This document shows positions 1 through 8,438 of a DNA stretch of 64,000 nucleotides, in pieces (within the stretch, counting starts at the first letter, position 1; each line of letters begins with the position of its first letter). The notes beneath the pieces were generated by a model. That model saw only the letters and a list, made by a program, of their open reading frames with translations. It did not search any database and was not told where the DNA came from. Source of the DNA: a bacterium (lineage in GTDB: Bacteria > Myxococcota > UBA727 > JAUIJE01); assembly GCA_030431455.1 (NCBI GenBank), contig JAUIJE010000002.1, positions 629,294-693,293 of the forward strand, in the 5' to 3' direction. The position numbers and the translations under genes were made by a program.

Positions 1-291
1 CGACAAAAGCCGCCGCACGATGTCGCGCAGGTAGGCGGCGTACAAATCCCGCCCCGGGGGCTGGGCGGCCAGCGCCGCGGCCACGTCCGCGGTGGGCGCG
101 AGCCGTTCGTACAGCCGGTGCACCAGCCCGGTGAGCAGGTCGGCCCGGGTCCGGAAGTAGTTGGACGTGGTGCCGAGCGGGACCTGGGCCGCCCGGTCCA
201 CCGCCCGGTGGGTCAGGCCCCGGCCGCCTTTGGCCGCCAAGACCGACAAACCCGCATCAGAAAGCCGTGTGCGCCGTTCTGGGTTTTTCAT
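1..291 (-). CDS. TetR/AcrR family transcriptional regulator, C-terminus cut off by window edge
   Basis: The first 97 residues are visible, read leftwards from the ATG at 291. They form the usual three-helix DNA-binding head of TetR repressors: a short basic start (KNPERRTR), then helix-turn-helix residues around GLTHRAVDRAAQVPLGTTSNYFR, and the beginning of the ligand-binding domain (LTGLVHRLYERL). TetR proteins are dimeric repressors that release DNA on binding a small molecule. The gene is divergent from the reductase-like gene at 389, and the spacer holds two near-identical inverted repeats, so it most likely represses itself and that neighbour. The ligand cannot be guessed. The ligand-binding domain lies outside the window. 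Confidence 0.85.
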   Translation of the reverse strand, partial: MKNPERRTRLSDAGLSVLAAKGGRGLTHRAVDRAAQVPLGTTSNYFRTRADLLTGLVHRLYERLAPTADVAAALAAQPPGRDLYAAYLRDIVRRLLS

Positions 292-310
292 GCCCGCACC
301 CTAGCCGAAC

Positions 311-352
311 CACTACAGATGTTGTACATGAATAACCACTACAGATGTAGTG
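311..352. promoter_or_regulatory. Duplicated TetR-type operator in the divergent spacer
   Basis: Two copies of one motif lie 26 bp apart. The right copy, CACTACAGATGTAGTG at 337-352, is a perfect 7-bp inverted repeat around GA. The left copy, CACTACAGATGTTGTA at 311-326, keeps the same left arm and a degraded right arm. They sit between the start codons of the TetR gene (291) and the reductase-like gene (389), where an autoregulating TetR protein normally binds. A weak promoter for the rightward gene (TTGTAC at 322 with a 17-bp spacer to ATGTAG at 345) would be covered by the operators. The binding assignment is inference. Confidence 0.6.
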
Positions 353-388
353 AGCGATCATTCTGACCCCAACCCCTCCGGAGGCCCC

Positions 389-955
389 ATGCGTGAACTG
401 ACCTATTTCGTGGCCGTGTCCCTCGACGGCCACATCGCGGGCCAAGGCGGCGACATCAGCGCCTTTCCCCAGGGCGACCACATCGGGTGGTTGCTGGCCG
501 AATACCCCGACACGTTGCCCGCGCCGTTTTTGGCCGCGATGCAAAAAGAGGCGAACAACGCGCACTTCGACACCGTGTTGATGGGCCGGCGGACCTACCA
601 GCTCGGCGTCGATCAGGGCCTGACCAATCCCTACCCGCACCTGCGGCAGATCGTGTTCTCGCGGTCGCCGCAGAGTCTCGACGAGGCGGTGACCATGACC
701 GACGAGGACCCGCGCACCGTGGTGCAGCGTCTGCGCGAAGAGCCGGGGGGCGGAATGTGGCTGTGTGGCGGGGGCCAACTCGCGGCGCAGCTGATGCCGC
801 TGATCGATCGGTTGGTGCTCAAGGTCGCCCCCGTGCTGCTGCCGGGGGGCGTGCCGTTGTTTGCGCCAACGGACGGGCCCGCGTCGACGTGGACGCTGGA
901 ACAGTCCCAGACGTTCGATTCGGGGGTGGTGGTCAACCACCTGCGGCGGGGCTGA
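389..955 (+). CDS. Dihydrofolate reductase / RibD C-terminal domain family protein
   Basis: A 188-residue cytoplasmic protein of the RibD C-terminal/DHFR-like fold (YyaP/YwjB type). The N-terminus RELTYFVAVSLDGHIAG is the typical first strand and loop; DTVLMGRRTYQ near residue 75, IVFSRSP near 95 and GGGMWLCGGGQLAAQL near 128 are the NADPH-binding landmarks. The closing strand LVLKVAPVLLPGGVPLF also fits. Members are NAD(P)H-dependent reductases, mostly of unknown substrate; there is no deaminase half, so this is not riboflavin RibD. The ATG at 389 is chosen over the in-frame GTG at 350 because GGAGG lies just upstream and 350 falls inside the operator. It is probably controlled by the divergent TetR protein. 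Confidence 0.85.
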   Translation: MRELTYFVAVSLDGHIAGQGGDISAFPQGDHIGWLLAEYPDTLPAPFLAAMQKEANNAHFDTVLMGRRTYQLGVDQGLTNPYPHLRQIVFSRSPQSLDEAVTMTDEDPRTVVQRLREEPGGGMWLCGGGQLAAQLMPLIDRLVLKVAPVLLPGGVPLFAPTDGPASTWTLEQSQTFDSGVVVNHLRRG

Positions 956-968
956 GCCCGGCCGATGG

Positions 969-2423
969 TCAGGGGGTGGACGCGCAGGTCACCGGGGCGT
1001 CGATGACGCAGGTGTCGGGGCCCATGGGATCGCCGGCCACCCGGGCGTCGAAGAAGTCAAACACATTGTCCACCGCCCAGAGGAAGCCGGCCACGTGGTA
1101 GGCGCCGGCGCACTCGAGGTACTCGATCTGTTTGCCCGCGTCACAAAGCTCCTGCACCGCGGCGCGCTCGACGGGGGTGGCCACCAATGCGTCATTTTGG
1201 GCGGTGACCACGAGGGTCGGGGTGTCGTCCGCGTCGGGGATCGAGGTGTCGAGCAGGCTGTTCTCCATTTGGTAGCAGCCCCAGGTCTCGGGGAACTGTC
1301 CGGCCACGATCTCGTCGGTGTACACATCGCTCACCGCCACGTCGTAGTCGGGCACCCGGCAGTTGCTCACCATGTACGCGGGGGTGTCGACGTCGTAGGG
1401 CGGGCGCAAGGCCTCGTCGAGGGAGCCGGCGCTGCCATACCAGTTGAACAGCCCCACCGAGCTCACCGCGGCGTTGCCGAGACCGGTGGGGTTGTTGACC
1501 GCGGCGAGGGCGGCTTCGGCTTCGCCCACCAGGTCCATGGGGGGCACGGTGAGGGCGGCGGAGGCGATGGTCAGCTCGGGCGCGTAGTGGGGGGCATAGC
1601 GCACCACAAATGCACCTGCATGGCCGCCCTGCGAGACCCCGAGCACGTGCACCGGCCCGGCGGTCACGCCCACGTCGGCCTCGGTGAGCAGCTTTTGCGA
1701 AGCCCGGACCATGTCCAGCGAGGCCAGCGCCACCGGCTGGGCCACGAGGTAGGCGTGCAGGTCCTCGGCCGGGGACCCAATGCTGTTGAGTCCCAGGTAG
1801 TCGGGGGCCACCACCACGTAGCCGTAGGAGGCGAACAGGGCCACCGACGCGGCGTTGGCGTAGTTGGGCGAAAAGAAGCTGTCGATGTTGGCCGAGGGCG
1901 AACACGGGTCGTCGAAGCCCGACGTGCCGTGCAGGTAGAGCAAGGTCGGGTAGTCGCCGGGCATGGTGGGGTAGGCGATCATGCCCGTGGCCTCGGTGAG
2001 CACACCCTTGTCCTGGGTCTGGTACCGCACCCGGCGCAGCTGGGTGACGTAGGTCGGGTCGCGGCCTATGGCGGCCACCTGTTGCTGGCTGAGCAGGTTC
2101 TTGAAGCCGGTGAGCACGTCGAGGGCGAAGGTGCCTTTGTCCTCGTCGAGCACGAGGTCGCCGAGGCTCGAGACCCCCCACCAGCGAAACTCGCTCTGGC
2201 CGCAGCGCGCCGGGTCGTGGTGCGGCCCCACGTCGGGGTACCAGCCGTCCTCGACCTCGTAGTCCGGTCCTTGGTACCCGGCGTCGTCCACGCCCGCGTC
2301 GGGGGCGTCGCCGTCGCCGTCCCCGTCCCCGTCGCCGTCCCCGGTGGCGTCGGTGCCGCTCGGGCACCCGGTGAACAACACGGCGCCGAGCGCCAGCCAA
2401 ACGAGGGGAAGAACAGTGCGCAT
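969..2423 (-). CDS. Secreted lipoprotein of the alpha/beta-hydrolase (secretory lipase-like) family
   Basis: This 484-residue protein starts at ATG 2423 with a lipoprotein signal peptide ending LFTGC (Cys20), followed by a Gly-Asp linker (about residues 28-39) and an Asp-Ala-Gly-rich spacer. The catalytic part looks like a secretory lipase/esterase: an oxyanion region LYLHGTSG near 162-169, a nucleophile elbow GVSQGG with Ser264, a likely acid Asp411 (in QNDALV) and His443 (in GAYHVAG). The size and the long lid-like insertion between nucleophile and acid suit the LIP family of secreted lipases. It probably hydrolyses esters at the cell surface; the substrate is unknown. An in-frame start at 2486 is rejected because it would put 21 residues ahead of the signal peptide. 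Confidence 0.8.
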   Translation of the reverse strand: MRTVLPLVWLALGAVLFTGCPSGTDATGDGDGDGDGDGDAPDAGVDDAGYQGPDYEVEDGWYPDVGPHHDPARCGQSEFRWWGVSSLGDLVLDEDKGTFALDVLTGFKNLLSQQQVAAIGRDPTYVTQLRRVRYQTQDKGVLTEATGMIAYPTMPGDYPTLLYLHGTSGFDDPCSPSANIDSFFSPNYANAASVALFASYGYVVVAPDYLGLNSIGSPAEDLHAYLVAQPVALASLDMVRASQKLLTEADVGVTAGPVHVLGVSQGGHAGAFVVRYAPHYAPELTIASAALTVPPMDLVGEAEAALAAVNNPTGLGNAAVSSVGLFNWYGSAGSLDEALRPPYDVDTPAYMVSNCRVPDYDVAVSDVYTDEIVAGQFPETWGCYQMENSLLDTSIPDADDTPTLVVTAQNDALVATPVERAAVQELCDAGKQIEYLECAGAYHVAGFLWAVDNVFDFFDARVAGDPMGPDTCVIDAPVTCASTP

Positions 2424-2539
2424 GCTTTGTTGTGGCACCCCCGCCCGCCTTTGCAAGGCCCGGGCGGGGCCAGGCGGGCCCACCATGCGCCGATTTATTC
2501 GATTTTTCAGGTGGTTAAGGCGGGGGTGGCGCCCCCCCT

Positions 2540-2560
2540 GCCCCCGGTGGGGGCTCTTTT
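2540..2560. terminator. Hairpin with T-rich flank between two minus-strand genes
   Basis: GCCCCC at 2540-2545 pairs with GGGGGC at 2549-2554 across a 3-base loop, followed on the plus strand by TCTTTT. It sits directly after the stop codon of the small membrane protein, which reads the other way, and on that strand it has no T tract. It may simply be a stop hairpin for the minus-strand transcript. Confidence 0.35.
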
Positions 2561-2862
2561 CAGCTCAGGTAGGCGACGGTGAAAAAGCCGGTCAAAAACG
2601 CCAGCGGGGTGGCCAGCGTGAACACCGCGCGTGGTTCGCCGAGGGCGTCGAAGTGCGCAAAGATCTGAATCACCGCCATCGACGCGCCGAACACCGCGAG
2701 CGGGACCCACCAATAGGGTTCGAAGGCGTGGTCCCCGAGCAGATTGGTGTACGTCCCCATGCCGCAGAACAGGCCCACCGCGGCGGGGATCAGCACCGCG
2801 ATGGCGCCGGCGCGGGTCTCGCGGAGGTGTTCGACGGCGGCGTTCTTGGTCGGTTCGGTCAT
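2560..2862 (-). CDS. Small membrane protein with three transmembrane segments
   Basis: A 100-residue protein of unknown function. After a polar N-terminus it has hydrophobic segments at about residues 19-41, 51-69 and 79-99, consistent with three membrane passes. The ATG at 2862 follows AGGAG at a normal distance; longer frames upstream lack any such site. No conserved motif was recognised. It lies between two minus-strand genes but is separated from both by over 130 bases, so it is probably its own transcript. Confidence 0.65.
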   Translation of the reverse strand: MTEPTKNAAVEHLRETRAGAIAVLIPAAVGLFCGMGTYTNLLGDHAFEPYWWVPLAVFGASMAVIQIFAHFDALGEPRAVFTLATPLAFLTGFFTVAYLS

Positions 2863-3047
2863 GGGGTCGGTCTCCTGGTGCGGGCGATGTCCCTGACGTC
2901 TACCCGCCGGGGACCGCGGCGTCGTCGGAAGCCGCCGAAAACCGTCTGAAGGTCGGTTCAAAGAGGGACCCACGGCCGCCGCCGTTCCGGGCCTTTCGTG
3001 CCAATGCCAATGGGCGAGGGCGGCGGGCCCCGTCCTTGCGCGACGGG

Positions 3048-3851
3048 TCAGCGCGGCGCGGCGGATGACGCGTCGTCCTGGGCCAGCGTAAAGAACCGCG
3101 CGAGCGTGCCATCGGCGGGATGCCACGCCCCGAGCAGACCCTCGATCACGTCGGCGGTGGACTGCGTGACAAAACCTTGGGGCCCCTCCCGGTCGTCGTC
3201 GAGCCAGCGGAGGCCAAACCCGGGGACGACCACACAGGACAAAAATGAACCGTCCCCGACGTGCAGCGCGGGCAGGCGACCGCAGGCGTCAAGGTAATCG
3301 AGAGGCGCCGAACCATCCACGTCGTCGTAAGCAAAGCCTTGGTTGGACTCACCCACGCTTTCACCGTAGGGCATCGGCAAGGCATCAAACGCCCCGCAAT
3401 CCGACCCGCTCGGCCCAAACCGACGCGCCACCGTGGCCACCGCGCGCAGGTCGGCGGGGAGCACCAGCCCGGTGCGGGCCTGCCACTGGGCCACGTCGTG
3501 GTCGGTCGCCGGGGGCGTCGCCTCCCAGGCTGGGGTCCGAAGGACCTGCGCGAGCCGGTCCAGGGCCGCGGCCAACCGCGGCGCGACCCAGGCGGGGGCG
3601 GGCGCGGGCGCCGGCGCGCGGGGGGCGAAAAGCTGGTCGAGCATGCGCGTTGCCTCCGCCTCCACCGTGCGGCAGACATCCGCGGGGGCCATCATGCCCC
3701 CCGCCATGCCCATCTGAAGCGGGGCCAGCACCTGATGGCGCAGGTTCTCCTCGACCAACCCGCGATCGTGGTTGTCGGCGGCGTCGGCCAGCGCCTGGGC
3801 CAGCTCTTGCAGCTGGGCCCGGGCGCGCTCGAGGGCGGGGTGGGCGTTCAT
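3048..3851 (-). CDS. SMI1/KNR4 (SUKH)-like protein
   Basis: A 267-residue soluble protein. Residues 1-75 are a helical region, followed by a Pro-Ala linker (79-88) and a C-terminal half resembling SMI1/KNR4 domains: an entry helix DHDVAQWQARTGLVLPADLR at about 117-136 and a hydrophobic strand FLSCVVVPGFG near 203-213. SUKH proteins bind partners and in bacteria often act as immunity proteins against contact-delivered toxins, but no toxin gene is next to this one. The start at 3851 has GGAGG four bases upstream. The family call rests on the LPADLR region and overall layout, so it is moderate. Confidence 0.55.
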   Translation of the reverse strand: MNAHPALERARAQLQELAQALADAADNHDRGLVEENLRHQVLAPLQMGMAGGMMAPADVCRTVEAEATRMLDQLFAPRAPAPAPAPAWVAPRLAAALDRLAQVLRTPAWEATPPATDHDVAQWQARTGLVLPADLRAVATVARRFGPSGSDCGAFDALPMPYGESVGESNQGFAYDDVDGSAPLDYLDACGRLPALHVGDGSFLSCVVVPGFGLRWLDDDREGPQGFVTQSTADVIEGLLGAWHPADGTLARFFTLAQDDASSAAPR

Positions 3852-3967
3852 GTGACCTCCGGTGGATGCCACAACATGCGCGATCGGCGACCCGGCCGCG
3901 ACCAAAGGCCCCCGAAACCATCTGTGGCCCCCCGCGACCTTGCGGTACCGCAGACCGCCCGCCGGGG

Positions 3968-4939
3968 TCAGAAGCAGGCCCCGACAAACTCATCCTCGGC
4001 CACGGTCACCGGCTCGCAGGAAGGCGCGGCGGTGGAGCAGCCCGCGTCGGGGTCTGGCGCCTCCAGGTCGCAGGGGAGGTGGCACATGTCGGCGATGCAG
4101 TAGAGGCCCGGCGTGCAGGGGCATTGCCCACCCTCGTCGCCGAGCGCGACGCAGGCCCCGTCGACGTCGCCGAACACCACGTCGGGGTTGGGCGCGGCGG
4201 GCACACAGGTCTCGTCTTCGGGACAGGCGCCGCCGAACACGTCGGCCGTGCACGTGCGTTTGCACCGGTACGCGCCGTGTTCGCGGGCGCAGACCAGCGG
4301 CGCGCTGCACCCGACGAACTGCTGATCGTCCTTGTCGAACAGCAGGCACGCCTCGCCCTCGGCGATCTCGGTGCACGTGCCGTTCTGCCCGAACCTCGGC
4401 GGCGCCAGGTCGCCGAACACATTGGGCTCGATGCCGCGGAAACAGATTTCGTTCGCCGCGCACCCCTCGTCGTCCCCGATGACGCACGCCCCGCAGCCGC
4501 TGGTGTCGAGGTCGCCGAAGATGCAGCGGACCGTGCCCACCTCGCCCAGCCCCAACGACGCGCAGGTCGCGCCGCGCACGTCCTCTCCGTCGCACGGTTC
4601 GGGCCCGGTGGCTTCGCCGTCGAACGGGGTCCAGCAGTCCTCGTGCGCGGCGAGCTCACAGAAGGCGTTGCAGGTCAGGCTGCCCATCTCGTAGCCGAGG
4701 CTTTCGCAGGTCGCGCCGCGCAGCTCGAACCCCTCACACTGTTCGTCGGTGGCCAGCACCCCGTCGCCACAGCCGGGCGGGATCTCGCGGCCGGCGTCGG
4801 CGTCCCCCGCGCCGCCGTCGGCCCCGTCGTCGGCCGGCCCGCCATCGGCCCCCTCCGCCATCCCGGTGCCGCTGCAGCCGGCGGCCAGGGCCAGGCAGGC
4901 CAGCGCGGCCGCGCACATCGTGGTCGTCTTGGGGTGCAT
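3968..4939 (-). CDS. Cys-rich surface lipoprotein with DUF4215-like motifs
   Basis: A 323-residue lipoprotein with lipobox ALAAGC, then a Gly-Ala-Asp-rich spacer to about residue 50. CGDGVLATDEQCEG near 57-70 is the myxobacterial DUF4215-type motif. A repeated unit (EQCEG..LRGATCESLG, later EPCDGEDVRGATCASLG) occurs twice. The remainder holds many paired cysteines, including a C-terminal CPCTPGLYC block, so it is probably a disulfide-stabilised, outer-membrane-anchored surface protein. No enzymatic motif was seen. The function is unknown; this kind of protein is abundant in Myxococcota. GGGGAG lies a few bases before the ATG. Confidence 0.75.
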   Translation of the reverse strand: MHPKTTTMCAAALACLALAAGCSGTGMAEGADGGPADDGADGGAGDADAGREIPPGCGDGVLATDEQCEGFELRGATCESLGYEMGSLTCNAFCELAAHEDCWTPFDGEATGPEPCDGEDVRGATCASLGLGEVGTVRCIFGDLDTSGCGACVIGDDEGCAANEICFRGIEPNVFGDLAPPRFGQNGTCTEIAEGEACLLFDKDDQQFVGCSAPLVCAREHGAYRCKRTCTADVFGGACPEDETCVPAAPNPDVVFGDVDGACVALGDEGGQCPCTPGLYCIADMCHLPCDLEAPDPDAGCSTAAPSCEPVTVAEDEFVGACF

Positions 4940-5086
4940 CGTTCTCCCCTTCGATGTCGTGACAAGGTTGACCCTTCGTAATCATTCGTTCGATTCATTA
5001 CCAGGGCCTTGGTGGTCTCGGAGACATTCCCCTTTGTTTTCAGATACTTATGCTTGTGCGTGCCGTCACCGCGGCCGGTCGGCGCC

Positions 5087-5446
5087 TCACGCCTCGCGCG
5101 GCGGGGTCTTCATGTCCTCGAAGGACTCGAGCTCGCCGATCTCCCGGGCCACCGCCTCCTGGATCTTGGCCACCGCCGCCTCCGCGTCGACGAACTTCAA
5201 CCCCACCTCTTGGGGGCTCTGCCACGCCACCACCGCCTGGGCCGTGACCTCGCCGCCGCCGCCGGGCAAACGCACCTGGACCGACAACGCGTCGCCGTCG
5301 GACAGCGCGCTGTCGCCCCGCTCGACCCGGGCGCCCCCCGCGGACAAATCGCGGGTCGCGAGGGTGAAGCTCTTGTCCCCCTTGGTCACCCGCATCTCGC
5401 TCAAAAGCGGAATCCGCGGAAACTTTCGGCGCTCGTCCGCGCTCAT
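5087..5446 (-). CDS. PilZ domain protein
   Basis: A 119-residue single-domain protein. The c-di-GMP-binding signature of PilZ is visible: an arginine motif RRKFPR at residues 6-11 and DLSAGGAR at 33-40, followed by the small barrel strands (LSVQVRLPGGG, AQAVVAW, VGLKFVD). It ends in a charged helix. PilZ proteins bind c-di-GMP and switch motility, adhesion or secretion partners. ATG 5446 is preceded by GGGAGGG; an in-frame ATG at 5473 lies further out. It is divergent from the LamG lipoprotein gene, with 53 bases between the starts. Confidence 0.85.
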   Translation of the reverse strand: MSADERRKFPRIPLLSEMRVTKGDKSFTLATRDLSAGGARVERGDSALSDGDALSVQVRLPGGGGEVTAQAVVAWQSPQEVGLKFVDAEAAVAKIQEAVAREIGELESFEDMKTPPREA

Positions 5447-5499
5447 GCTGACCCTCCCCGACATGGACCACACGATGCTGTCGAGGGTATCTATACACC

Positions 5500-7071
5500 G
5501 TGGGCCACATCAAAGCCTCTTTCTGCCTTCTCTTGCCGCTCGCCCTGTGTGGCTGCCCGCCGGCGATCACCCCGCTGCCCGCCCAGCCCCCCTGTGACCG
5601 GTCCGCCGACTGCGCCGCCGGGTACTACTGCGACACCTTCCAGTCGCGCTGCGTGCCCGACGACCGGCCCCCGCCCTTCGGCTTCGACGCCGGGCGCCGG
5701 CCGGACGCGGGCCTCGACGCCGGCGATGTGCCCGATGTACAAAACGGCCCCGACGCCGGTCTCGACGCCGGTCTGCCCGACGTGGTCGTCGACGCCGGCC
5801 CCCAAAATCCCCTCAACCCCATCGATGTGGCCGCCACCACCGGCTACGGCACCGTGACCGTGACCTTCACCTACCCGGTGGACAACGCGGACCTCTGCGA
5901 GCTCCGGCGCCAGCTGGGCGCCGCGCCGGGCGCCCCCGAGCAGGGCGTGCTCGTCGCCACCGGCACCGAACAAGGCCCCCTCGTCGACGACGACCCCCCC
6001 ATCGAGACCGAGGTGGGCTACAGCGTGTTTTGTGCCCAAGGCGGTCTGTTCGCCACCGTCACCGCCGGCAACCTCGTCGGTCCGTTGTCGGTCAAGCCCC
6101 CCTGGCACTTCCCCGGCTGGCAAAAACGCCACCGGGTCCGTTTTCTCAACGCCGCCCGGCCCACCGCGCTCGACGACTTTGTGGTCCCGGTGTTCATCGA
6201 CCCCATCCGCTATCCCGGCATCGGCAGCGCCCTGACCAGCGGCGCCGACGTCCGCTTTGTCGACATCGACGGCACGGTGTTGCCCTTCGACGTCGAGGGC
6301 TGGAACCAAGCCACCACCACCGGGGTGTTCTGGGTCCGGGTCCCCACCGTCGACGCGAGCTCCGACGACGACAGCATCTTGGTCTACTACGGCAACGCCG
6401 CCGCCTTGCCCGCCCCCAACGCCGGCCAGACCTTCGCCGACCACCTCGCGGTGCTCCACTTCAACCAGGTCGCGGTCAACGCGGTCGCCGACCTCACCGC
6501 CTCCGGCACCGGGTACATCCCCTCGGTGGAAAATCCCCCCGGCCGCATCCTCGGCAGCTACTTGTTCTCGTCGGCGACCAGCGCCCAGCTCAACCTCACC
6601 GGGGGCACCCCCGCGCTGCCGGCGTTCACGTATTCGGCGTGGATCAAGATCCGCAACCTCGCCGCGGGCCAGCGCTTCTTCGAGATCCCCGGTCAGCTCA
6701 CCGTGGGCCGCGACGCGAACACCACCGCGGTCTCGGTCACCGGCAACCTCGGGGGCGCGGTCGACCTCAGCGGGGGCGAGGTGGTGACGCTGGGGCCCTT
6801 TCACCACGTCGTGGTCAGCGGCGACGGGGCCACGGTCGCGCTGTACGTCGACGGGGTGATGGTGGGGAGCGCCACCGCCGCGGGGCTCACCGCGCAGGCG
6901 GGGGCGGTGAGCCTCGGGGGCGGGGCGGCGTTTTTTGATGGCTGGTTCGACGAGGTGCGGCTGCGCGCCGGCGCGCGGGGGGCCGACTGGGTCGACGCGG
7001 ATTTTGCCGCCGGGCAGGACCTGTTCGTCGACGCCGCGCGCGACGCCGAAGAGGACGAGGACACGCCCTGA
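5500..7071 (+). CDS. Lipoprotein with DUF2341 and LamG (concanavalin-like) domains
   Basis: This 523-residue protein begins at GTG 5500 with a lipoprotein signal ending LALCGC. A short Cys-rich knot (CDRSADCAAGYYCDTFQSRC) and several Asp-Ala-Gly linkers follow. Residues about 205-305 match DUF2341: VRFLNAARPTALDDFVVPVF, ADVRFVDIDG, FWVRVP and ILVYYGN are its hallmarks. The C-terminal 190 residues resemble a LamG/concanavalin-like jelly roll (FTYSAWIKI, HHVVVSGDG, LYVDGVMVG, WFDEVRL). Such proteins bind glycans or other surface ligands outside the cell. No catalytic residues were recognised. Confidence 0.8.
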   Translation: MGHIKASFCLLLPLALCGCPPAITPLPAQPPCDRSADCAAGYYCDTFQSRCVPDDRPPPFGFDAGRRPDAGLDAGDVPDVQNGPDAGLDAGLPDVVVDAGPQNPLNPIDVAATTGYGTVTVTFTYPVDNADLCELRRQLGAAPGAPEQGVLVATGTEQGPLVDDDPPIETEVGYSVFCAQGGLFATVTAGNLVGPLSVKPPWHFPGWQKRHRVRFLNAARPTALDDFVVPVFIDPIRYPGIGSALTSGADVRFVDIDGTVLPFDVEGWNQATTTGVFWVRVPTVDASSDDDSILVYYGNAAALPAPNAGQTFADHLAVLHFNQVAVNAVADLTASGTGYIPSVENPPGRILGSYLFSSATSAQLNLTGGTPALPAFTYSAWIKIRNLAAGQRFFEIPGQLTVGRDANTTAVSVTGNLGGAVDLSGGEVVTLGPFHHVVVSGDGATVALYVDGVMVGSATAAGLTAQAGAVSLGGGAAFFDGWFDEVRLRAGARGADWVDADFAAGQDLFVDAARDAEEDEDTP

Positions 7072-7121
7072 GCGGCCGGATGGGGCTCGACAAATTGATC
7101 TGAGTGATTCAGTCAGGCCCC

Positions 7122-8423
7122 ATGGCGAGCAAAAAGAAGACCGCGAAGAAGAAGACCGCGAAAAAGAAGTCCACGACCAAAAAGGCCGTGACCAAGAAAA
7201 AGACCGCGGGCAAGGCGGCGACCAAAAAGGCCACCGCCAAAAAAGCCACCAGCAAAAAGGCCACCACCAAGAAGGCCCCCGCGAAGACGGCGAAATCGGC
7301 GCGCAAGACCACCACCGGGGCGTCGGACAAGACCACCCTCGGGGCCATCGCCGACACCGCCTCGCGCATCCACACCACCATCCGGCGGCAAAAGGCCCCC
7401 GAGCTGGCCATGCCGGTGCGGTCGCTGTCCAATGTTCGCTACAACAAGAAGGTCGGCTTTTTCGAAATCGGGAAGAACAAAAAGATCCGTTCGCTCACCG
7501 TCAACACGGTGAAGACCTTCGCCCAGACGCTCAAGATGATGGCCCTGTCGCGCAACCTCGTGCAGGACAACGACTTCGCCACCAAACGGGACGCGTACTA
7601 CCAAAGCAAAAACTGGGGCGATGCGCGCTTCAAAGACCAGCCCGAGTCGGACACGGTGATGGACGACATCGAGGCGATGTTCTCCGTCGACGGGGTCTCG
7701 CGCGAACAGCTCCGGTTTGTGCCCGACCAGCACGGCGGGGCGGTGGCCGGCGCGCTCACCGTCATCGACCGGGACATGGAGACCGGCGAGCCCATCGAGA
7801 TCGATTGCACCCGCTTCGGCTCGGGCGCCTATTCCGTGCCAAGCTGGGTCGAGCACCTGCAGTTCAAGACCAAAGCGAAGTTCATTCTCTGCATCGAGAC
7901 CCAAGGGATGTTCCAGCGGCTGGCCAGTCACAAGTACTGGCAGCACGCCAACTGCATCCTCATCTCGATGGGGGGCGTGCCCACCCGGGCCTGTCGTCGG
8001 TTCGTGCGGATTCTGTCCGAGAGCGCCAAGATTCCCGTCTACGCGTTCACCGACTGCGACCCCTACGGAATCGCGAACATCTACCGGACCCTCAAGGTCG
8101 GCTCGGGCAACGCCGCGCACATCAACCAGTTCTTCTGTGTGCCCAACGCGACGTTCATGGGGCTGACCCCCTTCGACATCCAAGAGTTCGGCCTGTCCAA
8201 AGCCACCCACCCGCTGGGCAAAGAGGACATCAAGCGGGCCAATGACGCGCTCAAGAACGACCCGTTCTTCCAGAGCTATCCACAGTGGCAAAAAGCGATC
8301 AAGCACATGCTCAAGTCCGAGGTCCGCGCCGAACAGCAAGCCCTGTCGCTGCACGGTCTCAACTTCGTGCTCGAGGAGTACTTGCCCTACAAGCTCAAGA
8401 ACATCGACAAGTTCTTGCCCTGA
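7122..8423 (+). CDS. DNA topoisomerase VI subunit A / Spo11-like protein with histone-H1-like tail
   Basis: A 433-residue protein with two parts. Residues 1-68 are a Lys/Ala/Thr tail of KKT and KKAT units like bacterial H1-type histones. Residues about 75-433 are a Spo11/Top6A core: TKRDAYYQSKN holds the catalytic tyrosine (Tyr160 by alignment with Spo11 RD-YY motifs), and the Toprim metal site is Glu259 (CIETQGMF) with Asp311 and Asp313 (TDCDPYG). All catalytic residues are present, so DNA cleavage is possible. Topo VI works as A2B2 and needs the GHKL ATPase subunit B, which is not adjacent: the neighbours are a lipoprotein and queE. ATG 7122 is preferred to the in-frame GTG 7104, though neither has a strong ribosome site. 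Confidence 0.88.
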   Translation: MASKKKTAKKKTAKKKSTTKKAVTKKKTAGKAATKKATAKKATSKKATTKKAPAKTAKSARKTTTGASDKTTLGAIADTASRIHTTIRRQKAPELAMPVRSLSNVRYNKKVGFFEIGKNKKIRSLTVNTVKTFAQTLKMMALSRNLVQDNDFATKRDAYYQSKNWGDARFKDQPESDTVMDDIEAMFSVDGVSREQLRFVPDQHGGAVAGALTVIDRDMETGEPIEIDCTRFGSGAYSVPSWVEHLQFKTKAKFILCIETQGMFQRLASHKYWQHANCILISMGGVPTRACRRFVRILSESAKIPVYAFTDCDPYGIANIYRTLKVGSGNAAHINQFFCVPNATFMGLTPFDIQEFGLSKATHPLGKEDIKRANDALKNDPFFQSYPQWQKAIKHMLKSEVRAEQQALSLHGLNFVLEEYLPYKLKNIDKFLP

Positions 8424-8438
8424 GGGCTCGAGGACGGC

